Assembly: GCA_028707175.1 (NCBI GenBank)
Contig: JAQTUV010000001.1
Span: 186,001-250,000 of the forward strand
DNA length: 64,000 nucleotides
Direction: 5' to 3'
DNA from: Sideroxydans sp.
Lineage (GTDB): Bacteria > Pseudomonadota > Gammaproteobacteria > Burkholderiales > Gallionellaceae
The notes beneath the pieces were generated by a model, which saw only the letters and a program-made list of their open reading frames with translations, did not search any database and was not told the DNA's origin. Position numbers and translations under genes: made by a program. This document shows, piece after piece, positions 9,969 to 20,604 of the stretch (position 1 is the first letter of the stretch; every line of letters starts with the position of its first letter).

Positions 9969-10721
9969 ATGCGTCGTAAGTTAGTGGTTGGAAACTGGAA
10001 AATGTACGGCAATCTAGCGCGCAATAAGTCGTTGCTGGAGGACGTTCTGAGTGGTGTCCGTGAGTTGCGCAATGCTGATTATGGTGTTTGCGTGCCTTAT
10101 CCGTACTTGGCTCAAGCTCAATCGATGCTGCAGGGCAGCAACATTGCTTGGGGGGCTCAAAACGTTAGCCAAAACGAGCAGGGTGCATTCACTGGTGCGG
10201 TTGCGGCAGGGATGTTGGTCGATTTTGATTGTCGTTATGTAATCATCGGTCACTCGGAGCGACGAGCCCTCTTTCATGAGAGTAACGATATCGCTGCTAC
10301 TAAGTTTGATACCGCGATCAAAGCTGGCTTGACCCCGATTTTTTGTGTCGGTGAGACATTGGCTGAGCGTGAGGCTGGAGTGACCGAGCAAGTAGTTGCG
10401 CGCCAGTTGGAAGTTATTCTCAATCACGTGGGCGCGCAAGCTGTGGCCAAATCGGTCATCGCTTATGAGCCTGTGTGGGCGATTGGTACAGGAAAGACTG
10501 CGACGCCCGAGCAAGCTCAGGCAGTGCATGTATTTATTCGTCAGCGTGTCGCTCAGTTGGATGAGGCGGTCGCTAAGGAGTTAAAAATTCTATATGGCGG
10601 AAGTATGAAGCCTGGTAATGCGGTTGAGTTGTTGTCTCAGCCGGATATTGATGGTGGTTTGATTGGCGGTGCCTCATTGGTTGCCGAAGAGTTCGTGGCT
10701 ATCTGTCGCGCTGCGCAATAA
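9969..10721 (+). CDS. tpiA: Triosephosphate isomerase
   Basis: Interconverts dihydroxyacetone phosphate and glyceraldehyde-3-phosphate in glycolysis and gluconeogenesis. The 250-residue TIM barrel shows the catalytic residues in their usual places: Asn9 and Lys11 in VVGNWKM, His95 in IIGHSERR, and the base Glu167 in AYEPVWAIGTGKTATP (the mobile loop 6). The phosphate-binding LYGGSMKPGN and GGLIGGASL loops follow. It is divergent from pstS and is followed by secG, the usual tpiA-secG order. Confidence 0.97.
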   Translation: MRRKLVVGNWKMYGNLARNKSLLEDVLSGVRELRNADYGVCVPYPYLAQAQSMLQGSNIAWGAQNVSQNEQGAFTGAVAAGMLVDFDCRYVIIGHSERRALFHESNDIAATKFDTAIKAGLTPIFCVGETLAEREAGVTEQVVARQLEVILNHVGAQAVAKSVIAYEPVWAIGTGKTATPEQAQAVHVFIRQRVAQLDEAVAKELKILYGGSMKPGNAVELLSQPDIDGGLIGGASLVAEEFVAICRAAQ

Positions 10722-10743
10722 TTATTAGTGGTTGGAGTTGAGA

Positions 10744-11079
10744 GTGGAAACAATCGTTTGGGTAGTGCATATCATCACAGCAGTTGTCTTAATTGGTTTG
10801 GTTCTGGTTCAGCATGGTAAGGGAGCTGATATGGGCGCTGCTTTCGGCACGGGTTCTGCTGGTAGTTTGTTTGGGTCCAGTGGCTCTGCAAATTTCTTAA
10901 GTCGAAGCACTAAATATGCGGCAACGATTTTTTTCGTGACGAGTTTGTCGTTGACTTATTTGTATGCCAAGCCGCAGCAAGCAGTCGGTGTGATGGATAG
11001 GGTTGATGTGAATGCAATTCAGAAGGTGGCGCCCGTTGATGCTGTTGCACCTTCTAAATCACAAGAAATTCCTAAGTAA
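10744..11079 (+). CDS. secG: Preprotein translocase subunit SecG
   Basis: Small membrane subunit that assists SecYEG protein export. The 111-residue product has two hydrophobic segments (about residues 3-22 and 53-70) joined by the glycine/serine-rich loop [20 protein letters not shown] diagnostic of SecG, then a short variable tail. The GTG at 10744 is preferred because GGAG (10734-10737) lies six bases upstream; an in-frame TTG at 10732 lacks such a site. It sits 22 bases after tpiA and just before tRNA-Leu, as in many beta- and gammaproteobacteria. Confidence 0.93.
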   Translation: METIVWVVHIITAVVLIGLVLVQHGKGADMGAAFGTGSAGSLFGSSGSANFLSRSTKYAATIFFVTSLSLTYLYAKPQQAVGVMDRVDVNAIQKVAPVDAVAPSKSQEIPK

Positions 11080-11088
11080 AAGAATAAT

Positions 11089-11175
11089 GCGGAGTTGGCG
11101 GAATTGGTAGACGCGCAGCCTTGAGGTGGCTGTGTCCGTAAGGACGTGAGGGTTCGAGTCCCTTGCCCCGCACCA
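11089..11175 (+). tRNA. leuU: tRNA-Leu (anticodon GAG)
   Basis: A complete 87-base class II tRNA with encoded CCA. The anticodon stem CAGCC/GGCTG encloses the loop TTGAGGT, giving anticodon GAG (CUC/CUU codons). The variable arm TGTCCGTAAGGACG forms a stem, and the T loop reads TTCGAGT. The acceptor stem has an apparent A5-C68 mismatch (5' GCGGAGT against 3' GCCCCGC). It is located between secG and nuoA, a conserved position. Confidence 0.95.
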
Positions 11176-11269
11176 GAATAGAATATATAAGAACCAAGGC
11201 CGATAAGGCGAAGGTCGAAAACTACAACACGTTAATATTGCGAGCCTTCAAAGGGAGGGGAACTCAAAA

Positions 11270-11626
11270 ATGTTGGAAAATTACTTTCCGGTTCTGTTGT
11301 TTATCGGTATCGCTCTCGTGATGGGTGTTGCGCCTATTGTGTTGGGGATGCTGGTTGGTCCTAATCGTCCTGACGATAAAAAACTATCTCCGTACGAATG
11401 TGGCTTCGAAGCTTTCGAAGATGCGCGTATGAAATTTGATGTGCGTTTTTATCTCGTTGCAATCCTATTTATCCTCTTCGATCTTGAGATCGCGTTCCTG
11501 TTTCCGTGGGCAATCGTTCTTAAAGAGATCGGTACTTTTGGTTTCGTTTCCATGATGGTCTTCTTGGCCATCCTTGTGGTTGGCTTTATCTACGAATGGA
11601 TGAAAGGAGCCTTGGAATGGGAATAG
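11270..11626 (+). CDS. nuoA: NADH-quinone oxidoreductase subunit A
   Basis: Small membrane subunit of respiratory complex I, near the junction of the peripheral and membrane arms. The 118-residue protein has three hydrophobic helices and the conserved loop [21 protein letters not shown] between helices one and two. It is the first of fourteen contiguous nuo genes (A to N) in canonical order. AAAGGGAGGGG (11249-11259) forms a strong ribosome binding site. Its end overlaps the nuoB start by ten bases. Confidence 0.97.
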   Translation: MLENYFPVLLFIGIALVMGVAPIVLGMLVGPNRPDDKKLSPYECGFEAFEDARMKFDVRFYLVAILFILFDLEIAFLFPWAIVLKEIGTFGFVSMMVFLAILVVGFIYEWMKGALEWE

Positions 11627-12096
11627 AAGGCATTTTGGAAAAAGGCGTTGTTACTACGACTGCCGATACCATTATCAACTACGCACGCACGGGTTCTTTA
11701 TGGCCAATGACTTTTGGCTTGGCTTGTTGTGCGGTGGAGATGATGCATTTGGCGCTAGCGCGTTATGACTTGGATCGTTTTGGGGCTGGAGCTTTTCGTC
11801 CTAGTCCGCGTCAATCTGACGTGATGATCGTAGCTGGGACGCTGTGCAACAAGATGGCGCCAGCCTTGAGAAAAGTTTACGACCAGATGGCAGAGCCGCG
11901 TTGGGTGATCTCGATGGGGTCATGTGCTAATGGTGGGGGCTATTATCACTATTCCTATTCTGTTGTTCGTGGTTGCGATCGCATTGTTCCTGTCGATATC
12001 TATGTTCCCGGTTGTCCTCCAACTGCTGAAGCGTTGCTTTATGGCGTAATCCAGTTGCAGAACAAGATCAAACGCACCAATACCATTGCGCGCTAA
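11617..12096 (+). CDS. nuoB: NADH-quinone oxidoreductase subunit B
   Basis: Carries the terminal iron-sulfur cluster N2 that reduces quinone. The 159-residue product shows the cluster ligands: the tandem cysteines of ACCAVEMM, the cysteine of GSCANGGG and the cysteine of [11 protein letters not shown]. The ATG at 11617 is preceded by AAAGGAG and gives the expected N-terminus [10 protein letters not shown]; codons upstream in the same frame lie inside nuoA. Confidence 0.97.
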   Translation: MGIEGILEKGVVTTTADTIINYARTGSLWPMTFGLACCAVEMMHLALARYDLDRFGAGAFRPSPRQSDVMIVAGTLCNKMAPALRKVYDQMAEPRWVISMGSCANGGGYYHYSYSVVRGCDRIVPVDIYVPGCPPTAEALLYGVIQLQNKIKRTNTIAR

Positions 12097-12100
12097 AAAT

Positions 12101-12730
12101 ATGGCTAATGATCTGAACACACTAAAGTCCAGCTTGACTGAGGCATTCGCCGAAAAGGTCGTGAATTTGGATGAGAAGTTGGGTGAGTTGACTTTGGTCA
12201 TCAAAGCGGCGGATTTGCTTGCTGTTTTATCTCGTCTACATAGCGATGCAAAGTTCTGTTTTGAAGAGTTGATTGATGTTTGCGGCGTTGATTATTCTAC
12301 TTATGGTAGCGAGACTACTGAAGATGGAAAATATGTAGCGGATGTCGAGCATGTCGGGCCGCGTTTTGCTGCGGTTTACCACTTACTTTCGATAACGAAC
12401 AACTTCCGCCTACGTGTGCGCGTCTTCGCTGAAGATGACGCGATGCCAATGTTGGACTCTGTCATCACAATTTGGTCATCGGCTAATTGGTATGAGCGTG
12501 AGGCATTTGATCTTTACGGAATTATCTTTGTTGGACATCCGGATTTGCGGAGACTTCTCACTGATTATGGATTCGTTGGCAATCCATTCCGCAAAGACTT
12601 CCCATTATCGGGTACGGTGGAAATGCGTTACGACGCGGCACAACAGCGCGTGATCTACGAACCTGTCTCTATCGAGCCGCGCGAAGTCACTCCGCGTTCG
12701 CTGCGTGAAGAGAATTTTGCACGTCACTAA
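12101..12730 (+). CDS. nuoC: NADH-quinone oxidoreductase subunit C
   Basis: Peripheral-arm subunit (30 kDa family) that packs beside NuoD. The 209-residue product shows the family signature ERExFDLYGIxFxGHPDLRR near residues 130-150. It is a separate gene here, unlike the fused nuoCD of enterics. ATG 12101 was chosen over an in-frame TTG at 12086, which overlaps nuoB; neither has a strong ribosome binding site, so coupling to nuoB translation is likely. Confidence 0.95.
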   Translation: MANDLNTLKSSLTEAFAEKVVNLDEKLGELTLVIKAADLLAVLSRLHSDAKFCFEELIDVCGVDYSTYGSETTEDGKYVADVEHVGPRFAAVYHLLSITNNFRLRVRVFAEDDAMPMLDSVITIWSSANWYEREAFDLYGIIFVGHPDLRRLLTDYGFVGNPFRKDFPLSGTVEMRYDAAQQRVIYEPVSIEPREVTPRSLREENFARH

Positions 12731-12750
12731 TCGCGTATAGAAAGCTCGTT

Positions 12751-14004
12751 ATGGCTGAGATAAAAAACTACACGATGAACTTTGGGCCGCAGCATCCTGC
12801 TGCGCACGGTGTATTGCGCTTGGTGTTGGAATTGGATGGCGAAGTGATTGAGCGCGCTGATCCTCACATTGGCCTCTTGCATCGTGCAACGGAAAAGCTG
12901 GCTGAGCACAAGACATATTTGCAGTCTGTTCCTTATATGGATCGCTTGGACTATGTGTCCATGATGGTCAATGAACATGCTTATGTGATGGCGATTGAGA
13001 AGATGGCCGGTATCCAAGTGCCGCTTCGCGCTCAATACATTCGCGTGATGTTTGATGAAATTACGCGCATCTTGAATCATCTGTTGTGGTTGGGCGCTTC
13101 AGGTATTGACCTGGGGGCGATGACGATGTTCTTCTACACGTTCCGTGAACGTGAAGACTTGTTCGACGTGTACGAGGCCGTTTCTGGCGCACGTATGCAC
13201 GCCGCTTACTACCGTCCAGGTGGTGTTTATCGTGATTTGCCCGATACGATGCCACAGTATCAGCCAAACAAGATTCGTAGTGCGGCTGATGTAAAACGTA
13301 TGAACGAGAATCGCCAAGGTTCAGTGTTGGATTTCTTGGAAGATTTCACCAATCGTTTCCCCGGCTATGTCGACGAATACGAGACCTTGTTGACGGATAA
13401 CCGTATCTGGAAGCAGCGTACCGTGGGCATCGGTGTCGTATCACCTGAGCGTGCGATGGCGATGGGCTTCACTGGGCCGATGTTGCGTGGTTCTGGCGTG
13501 GTCTGGGATCTGCGTAAGAAACAACCGTATGAAGTCTATGACCGTTTGGATTTCGATATTCCCGTCGGTGTCGAGGGCGATTGCTACGATCGTTACCTAG
13601 TACGTATCGAAGAGATGCGTCAATCTAATCGCATCATCAAGCAATGTATTGATTGGCTCCGTAAGAACCCAGGATCTGTGATCGCGGATAGTGTGAAGTT
13701 CGTTCCGCCCAAACGCGAAGCGATGAAGCAAAACATGGAAGAGCTGATTCATCACTTCAAGCTGTTCACCGAAGGTTTCCAAGTGCCAGCAGGTGAGGCT
13801 TATGCCGCTGTTGAGCATCCTAAGGGAGAGTTCGGTATCTATCTGGTATCTGATGGAGCGAACAAGCCATACCGTATGAAGATTCGCGCACCAGGCTTCC
13901 CCCATCTGGCTGGGCTGGATGAGATGGCGCGAGGGCACATGATTGCTGACGTGGTTGCCATCATCGGCACACAAGACATCGTTTTCGGGGAGATTGATCG
14001 CTGA
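12751..14004 (+). CDS. nuoD: NADH-quinone oxidoreductase subunit D
   Basis: The 49 kDa subunit forming the quinone pocket with NuoB, related to [NiFe]-hydrogenase large subunits. The 417-residue protein opens with the conserved [15 protein letters not shown] loop, whose histidines line the quinone site, and contains [14 protein letters not shown] and [11 protein letters not shown]. The stop codon overlaps the nuoE start by one base (TGATG). Confidence 0.97.
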   Translation: MAEIKNYTMNFGPQHPAAHGVLRLVLELDGEVIERADPHIGLLHRATEKLAEHKTYLQSVPYMDRLDYVSMMVNEHAYVMAIEKMAGIQVPLRAQYIRVMFDEITRILNHLLWLGASGIDLGAMTMFFYTFREREDLFDVYEAVSGARMHAAYYRPGGVYRDLPDTMPQYQPNKIRSAADVKRMNENRQGSVLDFLEDFTNRFPGYVDEYETLLTDNRIWKQRTVGIGVVSPERAMAMGFTGPMLRGSGVVWDLRKKQPYEVYDRLDFDIPVGVEGDCYDRYLVRIEEMRQSNRIIKQCIDWLRKNPGSVIADSVKFVPPKREAMKQNMEELIHHFKLFTEGFQVPAGEAYAAVEHPKGEFGIYLVSDGANKPYRMKIRAPGFPHLAGLDEMARGHMIADVVAIIGTQDIVFGEIDR

Positions 14005-14489
14005 TGTTATCCCAACAAGTTACAACGCTCATCGACAAAGAGCTGAAGAAGTACCCCGCTGACCAACGTCAATCTGCTGTGATGGCGGCCTTGCGTTTTG
14101 TTCAAGACGAAAAAGGTTTGATTACACCAGAAGACATGTCTGATGTTGCCGCTTATCTAGGGATGCAACAGATGGCGGTGTACGAAGTCGCTACCTTCTA
14201 TCACATGTATAACCTGAAGCCGATGGGGAAGCACACCTTGACGGTGTGTACCAACCTCTCTTGCACCTTGTGCGGTTCGGGAGATACGGTTGCCTATCTC
14301 GAAAAGAAACTGGGCATCAAGATGGGCGAAGTGACAGCCGACGGTAAGTTCGGTCTGCGCGAAGGTGAGTGCATGGGGGCATGTATTGATGCCCCCTTGT
14401 TGACACTGAACAACAAGAAGATGTGCGGCAAATTGACGACTGCGAAGATCGATAAGATTTTGGCAGATCTGGAAGGGGGGAAAGCATGA
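14004..14489 (+). CDS. nuoE: NADH-quinone oxidoreductase subunit E
   Basis: The 24 kDa subunit with the [2Fe-2S] cluster N1a in a thioredoxin-like fold. The 161-residue product has the four cysteine ligands as a CTNLSC pair and a CMGAC pair (about residues 85-130), and the helical N-terminus typical of the family ([13 protein letters not shown]). It overlaps nuoD by one base and nuoF by four, indicating tight translational coupling. Confidence 0.96.
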   Translation: MLSQQVTTLIDKELKKYPADQRQSAVMAALRFVQDEKGLITPEDMSDVAAYLGMQQMAVYEVATFYHMYNLKPMGKHTLTVCTNLSCTLCGSGDTVAYLEKKLGIKMGEVTADGKFGLREGECMGACIDAPLLTLNNKKMCGKLTTAKIDKILADLEGGKA

Positions 14490-15748
14490 GCAAATCTATC
14501 CTTCTGGTAACGGCGGCAGATGGACTGGCTAATCTGGACAATTATGTCAAGGCGGGCGGCTATCAAGCCTTGCGCAAAATCTTGACGGAAAAGATGTCTC
14601 CTGAGGCGATCATCGCAGAAGTTAAGGCTTCTGGTCTGCGTGGTCGTGGTGGTGCGGGCTTTCCGACGGGGTTGAAGTGGAGCTTCATGCCTCGCAACTA
14701 CCAAGGCGATAAATACATTGTATGCAACTCGGATGAAGGTGAACCAGGTACCTGTAAGGACTGGGACATCTTGCGCTACAACCCTCATGCGCTGATTGAA
14801 GGTATGGCCATTGCGGCCTACACCATAGGTGCGAAAACAGGTTACAACTACATCCACGGTGAAATTTTCGAAGCCTACGAAGTCATGGAAGCAGCTTGTG
14901 AGGATGCACGCAAAGCAGGCTATCTAGGCAAAGATATCTTGGGCTCCGATCTGGAATTCGATTTGCACAACCACTTAGGTTATGGCGCATATGTGTGCGG
15001 CGAAGAGACTGCGCTGTTGGAGTCGATCGAAGGCAAGAAAGGTCAGCCACGCTTCAAGCCGCCTTTCCCTGCCAGCTTCGGTTTGTACGGCAAGCCAACC
15101 ACCATCAACAACACTGAGACTTTGGCCAGCATCCCTTACATTATCGCTAAAGGCGGTAAGAGCTTCGCAGACATCGGCGTGCCTAACAGTGGTGGATTCA
15201 AATTGTTCTCAGTCTCTGGGCATGTGAACAATCCAGGTAACTTCGAAGTGCCTATGGGTACTCCATTCTCCAAGTTGTTGGAGATGGCGGGGGGCGTGCG
15301 TCACGGTCACAAACTCAAGGCGGTGATCCCCGGTGGGTCTTCCATGCCTGTGTTGCCAGCCGAGATCATCATGGATGTGAACATGGATTACGACTCCTTG
15401 CAAAAGGCGGGTTCGTATCTGGGCTCTGGTGCGGTCATTGTGATGGATGACACCACCTGCATGGTGCGAGCACTCGAGCGTTTGTCCTACTTCTACCATG
15501 AGGAATCTTGTGGTCAATGTACGCCTTGCCGTGAAGGTACGGGTTGGTTGTATCGCATTGTGCATCGCATTGAAAAAGGTGAGGGCAGACCCGAGGATTT
15601 AGATCTGTTGTTGGATCTGTGTGACAACATCGCAGGGCGCACCATCTGTGCATTGGGAGATGCGGCGGCATGGCCAGTACAAGGCATGCTGAAGCATTAC
15701 CGCAAAGAATTCGAATATCACATCGAGCATAAACGCTGCTTGGTATAA
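14486..15748 (+). CDS. nuoF: NADH-quinone oxidoreductase subunit F
   Basis: The 51 kDa subunit that oxidises NADH through FMN and passes electrons to cluster N3. The 420-residue protein shows the FMN/NADH glycine-rich motif [13 protein letters not shown] (about residues 53-65), the second glycine-rich motif [13 protein letters not shown]-like (here [14 protein letters not shown]), and the [4Fe-4S] ligands in [14 protein letters not shown] near residue 340. A four-base ATGA overlap links it to nuoE. Confidence 0.97.
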   Translation: MSKSILLVTAADGLANLDNYVKAGGYQALRKILTEKMSPEAIIAEVKASGLRGRGGAGFPTGLKWSFMPRNYQGDKYIVCNSDEGEPGTCKDWDILRYNPHALIEGMAIAAYTIGAKTGYNYIHGEIFEAYEVMEAACEDARKAGYLGKDILGSDLEFDLHNHLGYGAYVCGEETALLESIEGKKGQPRFKPPFPASFGLYGKPTTINNTETLASIPYIIAKGGKSFADIGVPNSGGFKLFSVSGHVNNPGNFEVPMGTPFSKLLEMAGGVRHGHKLKAVIPGGSSMPVLPAEIIMDVNMDYDSLQKAGSYLGSGAVIVMDDTTCMVRALERLSYFYHEESCGQCTPCREGTGWLYRIVHRIEKGEGRPEDLDLLLDLCDNIAGRTICALGDAAAWPVQGMLKHYRKEFEYHIEHKRCLV

Positions 15749-15768
15749 GGCTGACGGACGGGTGAGCA

Positions 15769-18051
15769 ATGATCAACATTGAAATTGACGGCAAGCACAT
15801 CGAAACGGAAAACGGTTCAACCGTGATCGAAGCCGCGCATAAAGCCGGCATCGCGATTCCGCACTTCTGCTACCACAAAAAATTATCCATCGCTGCCAAT
15901 TGCCGTATGTGTTTAGTGCAAGTGGAAAAGGCTCCCAAGCCTTTGCCCGCATGCGCAACACCTGTGACTGAGGGCATGAAGGTATTCACACATTCTGATC
16001 AAGCTGTTAAAGCTCAAAAAGGTGTGATGGAATTTCTGCTTATCAATCATCCACTGGATTGTCCTATCTGCGATCAAGGTGGCGAGTGCATGCTGCAAGA
16101 CATCTCCGTCGGTTATGGTGCTGGTCATTCGCGCTATCAAGAAGAGAAGCGCATGGTGTTGAGCAAGGACATTGGCCCATTGGTTTCTGCTGAAGAGATG
16201 AGTCGCTGTATCAATTGCACCCGTTGCGTTCGCTTCGGTCAGGAAATTGGCGGCAAAATGGAGTTGGGGCAGGCATTTCGCACCGAACATGCAGAGATTG
16301 TTTCGTTCCTTTCTTCTACGGTGGACTCTGAACTGTCTGGCAACATGATTGATCTGTGCCCCGTTGGCGCACTCACCAGCAAACCGTTCCGTTACAAAGC
16401 ACGCTCGTGGGAATTGTCGCGCAGGCGCTCGATCAGCGCTCATGACAGCCTAGGTTCCAATCTCGCGGTACACACCAAGAATAATCAAGTGTTGCGTGTT
16501 CTGCCTATAGAGAATGAAGCAATCAATGAGTGCTGGCTTTCTGATAAAGATCGATTTGCCTACGAAGGACTTAACACATCTGATCGCTTGACTAAGCCGA
16601 TGATCAAGCAGGACGGAAAGTGGCAAGAAGTAGAATGGCAAGTTGCTTTGGAGTATGCCGCTAATGGTTTGCGTCACATTGCTAACGGAGCAGGTGCTGA
16701 GCAAGTTGGTGGATTAGCAACCGGAGGCTCTACCCTTGAAGAAATGTATCTGCTGCAGAAATTGATGCGCGGCATGGGGAGTGACAACGTTGATTTCCGT
16801 TTGCGTCAGTCTGATTTTAGTGCTGATGGTAAACAACAAGGTACTCCATGGCTGGGACTGTCGGTTGCAGACATCAGCCGTGCAGATCGTCTGTTGATTG
16901 TGGGTAGCTTCCTGCGTAAAGACCATCCTGTATTGGCAGCGCGAATTCGCCAAGCAGTGAAGAAGGGTTTGAATGTCAGCCTGATTCATTCAGCAGATGA
17001 CGATCAACTGATGCACATTGCTCATAAGACAATCGTTGCACCCGATGCGCTAGTCAATACCCTATCGCAAGTAGCGCAGGCGGTGGACGCAAAACAATCA
17101 GACGGAATTGCCGGTAGCTTGCTGAGCGGTGAACGCGTTGCAGTTTTATTGGGTAATTTTGCGCAACAACATCCTCAAGCGTCTCAGCTCCAGACATTGG
17201 CGCAACAGATCGCAGTGTCGACTAAGGGCAAGTTTGGCTTTATAGGTGACGCTGCGAATAGCGTTGGCGGATACATCGCTCAAGCTACTCCAGGCGCGAA
17301 GGGAATGAATGCCGCATCAATGATGGCATCGCCTCGTAAAGCCTATGTGTTGTTGAACGTCGAGGCAGAGTTGGATTGTGCCAACCCACAACAAGCGATG
17401 GCTGCATTGCAGTCTGCGGATACCGTCATCGTGTTGTCTGCTTACAAGAACAAGGCGCTGGATTACGCTGACGTGTTGTTGCCTATCGCACCGTTCACCG
17501 AGACTTCAGGCACCTTCATCAGCACGGAAGGTAGAGTACAAAGCTTTAAGGGGGTAGTGAAACCTCTAGGTGAAGCTCGTCCTGCTTGGAAAGTGTTGCG
17601 TGTGTTAGGGAATCTTCTCAAGCTAGATGGATTTGATTTCGATACTTCTGAGTCGGTTCGTGATGAAGCGCTCGAAGGTGTGGATGTGTCTGCCAAATTA
17701 AGCAACGCGATCACGGGTGTCGAAGTGAAAGCTGAAGTGTCTGCAGCAGGTATGCAGCGCGTGAGTGATGTGCCTATCTATGCGACAGATGCTGTCGTAC
17801 GCCGATCAGTACCATTGCAAGCGACAGCGGATGCTGCGATACCTAAGGTGTGGATGCATAGCGAAGAGTTGAACAACATCGGTGTTAAATCTGGCATGAA
17901 CGTCAAAGTTAACCAAGGCTCAGGAAGTGTCAAATTAGCTTGTTGTGCCGATGATAAGTTACCTAAGGGTGTGGTGCGGATCGCGGCAGGTCATCCAGCG
18001 ACCTCAGCGCTTGGTGCGATGTTTGGAACGATCACAGTGGAGCGCGCATGA
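15769..18051 (+). CDS. nuoG: NADH-quinone oxidoreductase subunit G
   Basis: The 75 kDa subunit carrying several iron-sulfur clusters. The 760-residue product has an N-terminal [2Fe-2S] ferredoxin domain (cysteines in HFCYHKK, CRMC and PACATP), a HxxxCxxCxxxxxC [4Fe-4S] site in [14 protein letters not shown], and a further site in [12 protein letters not shown] long molybdopterin-oxidoreductase-like domain that has lost its cofactor follows from about residue 220. The C-terminal third is Ala-rich and less conserved. The stop overlaps nuoH by four bases. Confidence 0.96.
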   Translation: MINIEIDGKHIETENGSTVIEAAHKAGIAIPHFCYHKKLSIAANCRMCLVQVEKAPKPLPACATPVTEGMKVFTHSDQAVKAQKGVMEFLLINHPLDCPICDQGGECMLQDISVGYGAGHSRYQEEKRMVLSKDIGPLVSAEEMSRCINCTRCVRFGQEIGGKMELGQAFRTEHAEIVSFLSSTVDSELSGNMIDLCPVGALTSKPFRYKARSWELSRRRSISAHDSLGSNLAVHTKNNQVLRVLPIENEAINECWLSDKDRFAYEGLNTSDRLTKPMIKQDGKWQEVEWQVALEYAANGLRHIANGAGAEQVGGLATGGSTLEEMYLLQKLMRGMGSDNVDFRLRQSDFSADGKQQGTPWLGLSVADISRADRLLIVGSFLRKDHPVLAARIRQAVKKGLNVSLIHSADDDQLMHIAHKTIVAPDALVNTLSQVAQAVDAKQSDGIAGSLLSGERVAVLLGNFAQQHPQASQLQTLAQQIAVSTKGKFGFIGDAANSVGGYIAQATPGAKGMNAASMMASPRKAYVLLNVEAELDCANPQQAMAALQSADTVIVLSAYKNKALDYADVLLPIAPFTETSGTFISTEGRVQSFKGVVKPLGEARPAWKVLRVLGNLLKLDGFDFDTSESVRDEALEGVDVSAKLSNAITGVEVKAEVSAAGMQRVSDVPIYATDAVVRRSVPLQATADAAIPKVWMHSEELNNIGVKSGMNVKVNQGSGSVKLACCADDKLPKGVVRIAAGHPATSALGAMFGTITVERA

Positions 18052-19115
18052 TGGAGTTGCTACAAACGTTACAACTACTCGGGCAAGATCTTCTCGGTCC
18101 GGCATGGCTCCCAGTTTGGACTGCCATCAAAATCATGGTCATCGTGCTTCCTATCATGGGTGGGGTGGCTTATCTCACACTGGCAGAACGCAAGGTGTTG
18201 GGTTTCATGCAGATTCGTCCGGGTCCGAATCGTGTGGGTTACTGGGGCTTGTTGCAACCTGTAGCCGATGGACTGAAATTGCTAACAAAAGAATTCATCA
18301 TCCCAAACGGTTCCAATAAATTTCTTTTTGTTGCGGCACCTGTATTGGCGCTCACTCCTGCACTGGCTGCATGGGCGGTAGTGCCGTTCGATGATGGTTT
18401 GATTTTGGCGGATGTGAATGCGGGGCTGTTGTATCTATTGGCAATGACCTCTCTGGGGGTGTACGGAATCATCATCGCAGGTTGGGCATCCAACTCTAAG
18501 TATGCGTTCTTGGGGGCGTTGCGTTCCGCAGCGCAAATCGTCTCTTACGAACTGGCGATGGGTTTCGCACTGGTCTGCGTGTTACTCGCTGCACAGAGTA
18601 TGAATCTGGGCGAGATCGTGCGTGGTCAGTCGCATGGTACGGGTATGTTGGGTTGGTACTGGATACCGTTGTTCCCGATGTTTATCGTCTATTTCATCGC
18701 AGGTGTGGCGGAGACTAACCGTGCACCATTCGACTTGGCTGAAGGTGAGTCAGAGATCGTAGCGGGTTTCCACGTTGAATATTCTGGCATGGGATTCGCA
18801 ATCTTCTTCTTGGCGGAATATGCCAATATGATTCTCATTGCCGCTATGACATCAGTGATGTTTATGGGTGGGTGGCTCAATCCATTCCATGGCTGGCCGG
18901 TACTCGGTGCAATGACAGATGCAATACCAGGATTGATCTGGATGCTAGGCAAAATGTCAGTCATGTTGTTCATCTTCCTGTGGTTCCGTGCAACCTTCCC
19001 GCGTTATCGCTATGACCAATTGATGCGCCTAGGTTGGAAGGTATTCATTCCACTCACTCTGATCTGGGTCGTGGTTGTCGCGGCGTGGATGCAGACTCCC
19101 TATTGGCTGTGGTAA
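18048..19115 (+). CDS. nuoH: NADH-quinone oxidoreductase subunit H
   Basis: Membrane subunit (ND1 homologue) that connects the quinone cavity with the proton-pumping arm. The 355-residue product has about eight hydrophobic helices and the conserved cytoplasmic motifs [18 protein letters not shown] and [20 protein letters not shown]. It starts within the nuoG stop; a second ATG immediately follows the first, so the exact start is uncertain by one codon. Confidence 0.97.
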   Translation: MMELLQTLQLLGQDLLGPAWLPVWTAIKIMVIVLPIMGGVAYLTLAERKVLGFMQIRPGPNRVGYWGLLQPVADGLKLLTKEFIIPNGSNKFLFVAAPVLALTPALAAWAVVPFDDGLILADVNAGLLYLLAMTSLGVYGIIIAGWASNSKYAFLGALRSAAQIVSYELAMGFALVCVLLAAQSMNLGEIVRGQSHGTGMLGWYWIPLFPMFIVYFIAGVAETNRAPFDLAEGESEIVAGFHVEYSGMGFAIFFLAEYANMILIAAMTSVMFMGGWLNPFHGWPVLGAMTDAIPGLIWMLGKMSVMLFIFLWFRATFPRYRYDQLMRLGWKVFIPLTLIWVVVVAAWMQTPYWLW

Positions 19116-19147
19116 TCGGTCAAGGACAGGATATTTAGGGACAAACC

Positions 19148-19636
19148 ATGAATAAATTAATCAAATTTTTTAAGAGTTTCCTGCTGTTGGAATTACTCAA
19201 GGGCATGTCAGTGACGGGCAAATATTTCTTTGCGCGCCACATCACTGTTGAGTACCCAGAAGAAAAGACACCGCAGAGTTTCCGCTTTCGTGGTCAACAC
19301 GCACAACGCCGTTATCCGAATGGCGAAGAACGTTGCATCGGTTGCAAATTGTGTGAAGCTGTTTGTCCCGCGATGGCGATCAAGATTGAAGTGGCTGAGC
19401 GTGCTGATGGTTCGCGTCGTACGACACAATACGACATCGATCTGACCAAATGTATTTTCTGCGGATTCTGTGAAGAGTCTTGCCCTGTCGATGCAATCGT
19501 CGAAACACGAGTGTTTGAATATCACGGAGAAAAACGTGGTGATTTGTACTTCACCAAAGAAATGTTGTTGGCCGTAGGTGACAAGCACGAAGAACAGATT
19601 GCTAAAGACCGTGCCGCCGATGCGAAGTATCGGTAA
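19148..19636 (+). CDS. nuoI: NADH-quinone oxidoreductase subunit I
   Basis: Ferredoxin-like subunit (TYKY) with two [4Fe-4S] clusters, N6a and N6b. The 162-residue product shows both motifs clearly: [12 protein letters not shown] and [12 protein letters not shown], about 40 residues apart. A short amphipathic N-terminal helix ([17 protein letters not shown]) anchors it to the membrane arm. Confidence 0.97.
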   Translation: MNKLIKFFKSFLLLELLKGMSVTGKYFFARHITVEYPEEKTPQSFRFRGQHAQRRYPNGEERCIGCKLCEAVCPAMAIKIEVAERADGSRRTTQYDIDLTKCIFCGFCEESCPVDAIVETRVFEYHGEKRGDLYFTKEMLLAVGDKHEEQIAKDRAADAKYR

Positions 19637-19650
19637 ATAGAGGACGCCAC

Positions 19651-20283
19651 ATGAACTTTGAAACTATTTTGTTCTACCTGTTCGCTGCAGTGACCGTGTT
19701 TGCGGCACTTCGCGTCATCACTGCGCGCAACCCATTACACGCGGTGCTGTTCCTTGTATTGGCCTTCGTAAGTTGCGCGGGTATTTGGCTTTTATTAGAA
19801 GCTGAGTTCCTCGCAATCACCTTGGTGCTTGTATATGTGGGGGCGGTGATGGTGTTGTTCTTGTTCGTGGTGATGATGTTGGATATCAATCTTGAACAAT
19901 TGCGAAAAGGTTTCTGGCAATGGCTACCTGTTGGAGCCATGTTGGCCGCACTGATAGTTGTGCAGATGGTGTATGTGTTGGGTGACGACTCCATGGGCGC
20001 GGGCATGACAGCGATTAAGCATGCAGCGGACTACGACAACACTAAGGAGCTCGGTCGTTTGATCTATACAGATTATGTATATCCATTCGAGCTTGCAGCA
20101 GTTTTACTTTTGGTTGCGATGGTTTCAGCGATTGCACTTACATTCCGTCGCCGTCGTGATACGAAGACTCAGGATATCAGTAAGCAGGTCAACGTTAAAC
20201 GAGCAGATCGTATCCGTCTCGTTTCTGTTCCAGCAGTAAAAAAACATGACGCGGATGAGTCAAAGACTCAGTCTGCAGAATAA
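19651..20283 (+). CDS. nuoJ: NADH-quinone oxidoreductase subunit J
   Basis: Membrane subunit (ND6 homologue) with the pi-bulge helix implicated in coupling. The 210-residue protein has about five hydrophobic helices including the conserved VYVGAVMVLFLFVVMML. The last 45 residues (from about residue 165) form a strongly charged Arg/Lys/Asp tail that is predicted to be cytoplasmic and is variable between species. It precedes nuoK by nine bases. Confidence 0.95.
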   Translation: MNFETILFYLFAAVTVFAALRVITARNPLHAVLFLVLAFVSCAGIWLLLEAEFLAITLVLVYVGAVMVLFLFVVMMLDINLEQLRKGFWQWLPVGAMLAALIVVQMVYVLGDDSMGAGMTAIKHAADYDNTKELGRLIYTDYVYPFELAAVLLLVAMVSAIALTFRRRRDTKTQDISKQVNVKRADRIRLVSVPAVKKHDADESKTQSAE

Positions 20284-20292
20284 GGGGATGCC

Positions 20293-20604
20293 ATGTTGGA
20301 ATTAAGTCTGTCGCATTATCTTGTTTTAGGAGCGGTACTGTTCGCCATCAGCGTGGTCGGCATTTTTTTGAACCGCAAAAACCTCATCGTATTATTGATG
20401 GCGATTGAGTTGATGTTGTTAGCGGTGAACACCAATTTCATCGCGTTCTCTCACTACTTGAACGATGCATCAGGTCAGGTGTTTGTGTTTTTCATTTTGA
20501 CTGTAGCGGCTGCTGAAGCTGCCATCGGTTTGGCAATCCTCGTGGTGTTGTTCCGCAATCTGCGTACGATTAACGTGGATGATCTAGGTACTTTGAAAGG
20601 TTGA
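20293..20604 (+). CDS. nuoK: NADH-quinone oxidoreductase subunit K
   Basis: Small three-helix membrane subunit (ND4L homologue) of the proton channel path. The 103-residue product is family length and contains the two membrane glutamates, in [11 protein letters not shown] and [10 protein letters not shown], that are conserved for proton transfer. Its TGA overlaps the nuoL start. Confidence 0.96.
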   Translation: MLELSLSHYLVLGAVLFAISVVGIFLNRKNLIVLLMAIELMLLAVNTNFIAFSHYLNDASGQVFVFFILTVAAAEAAIGLAILVVLFRNLRTINVDDLGTLKG

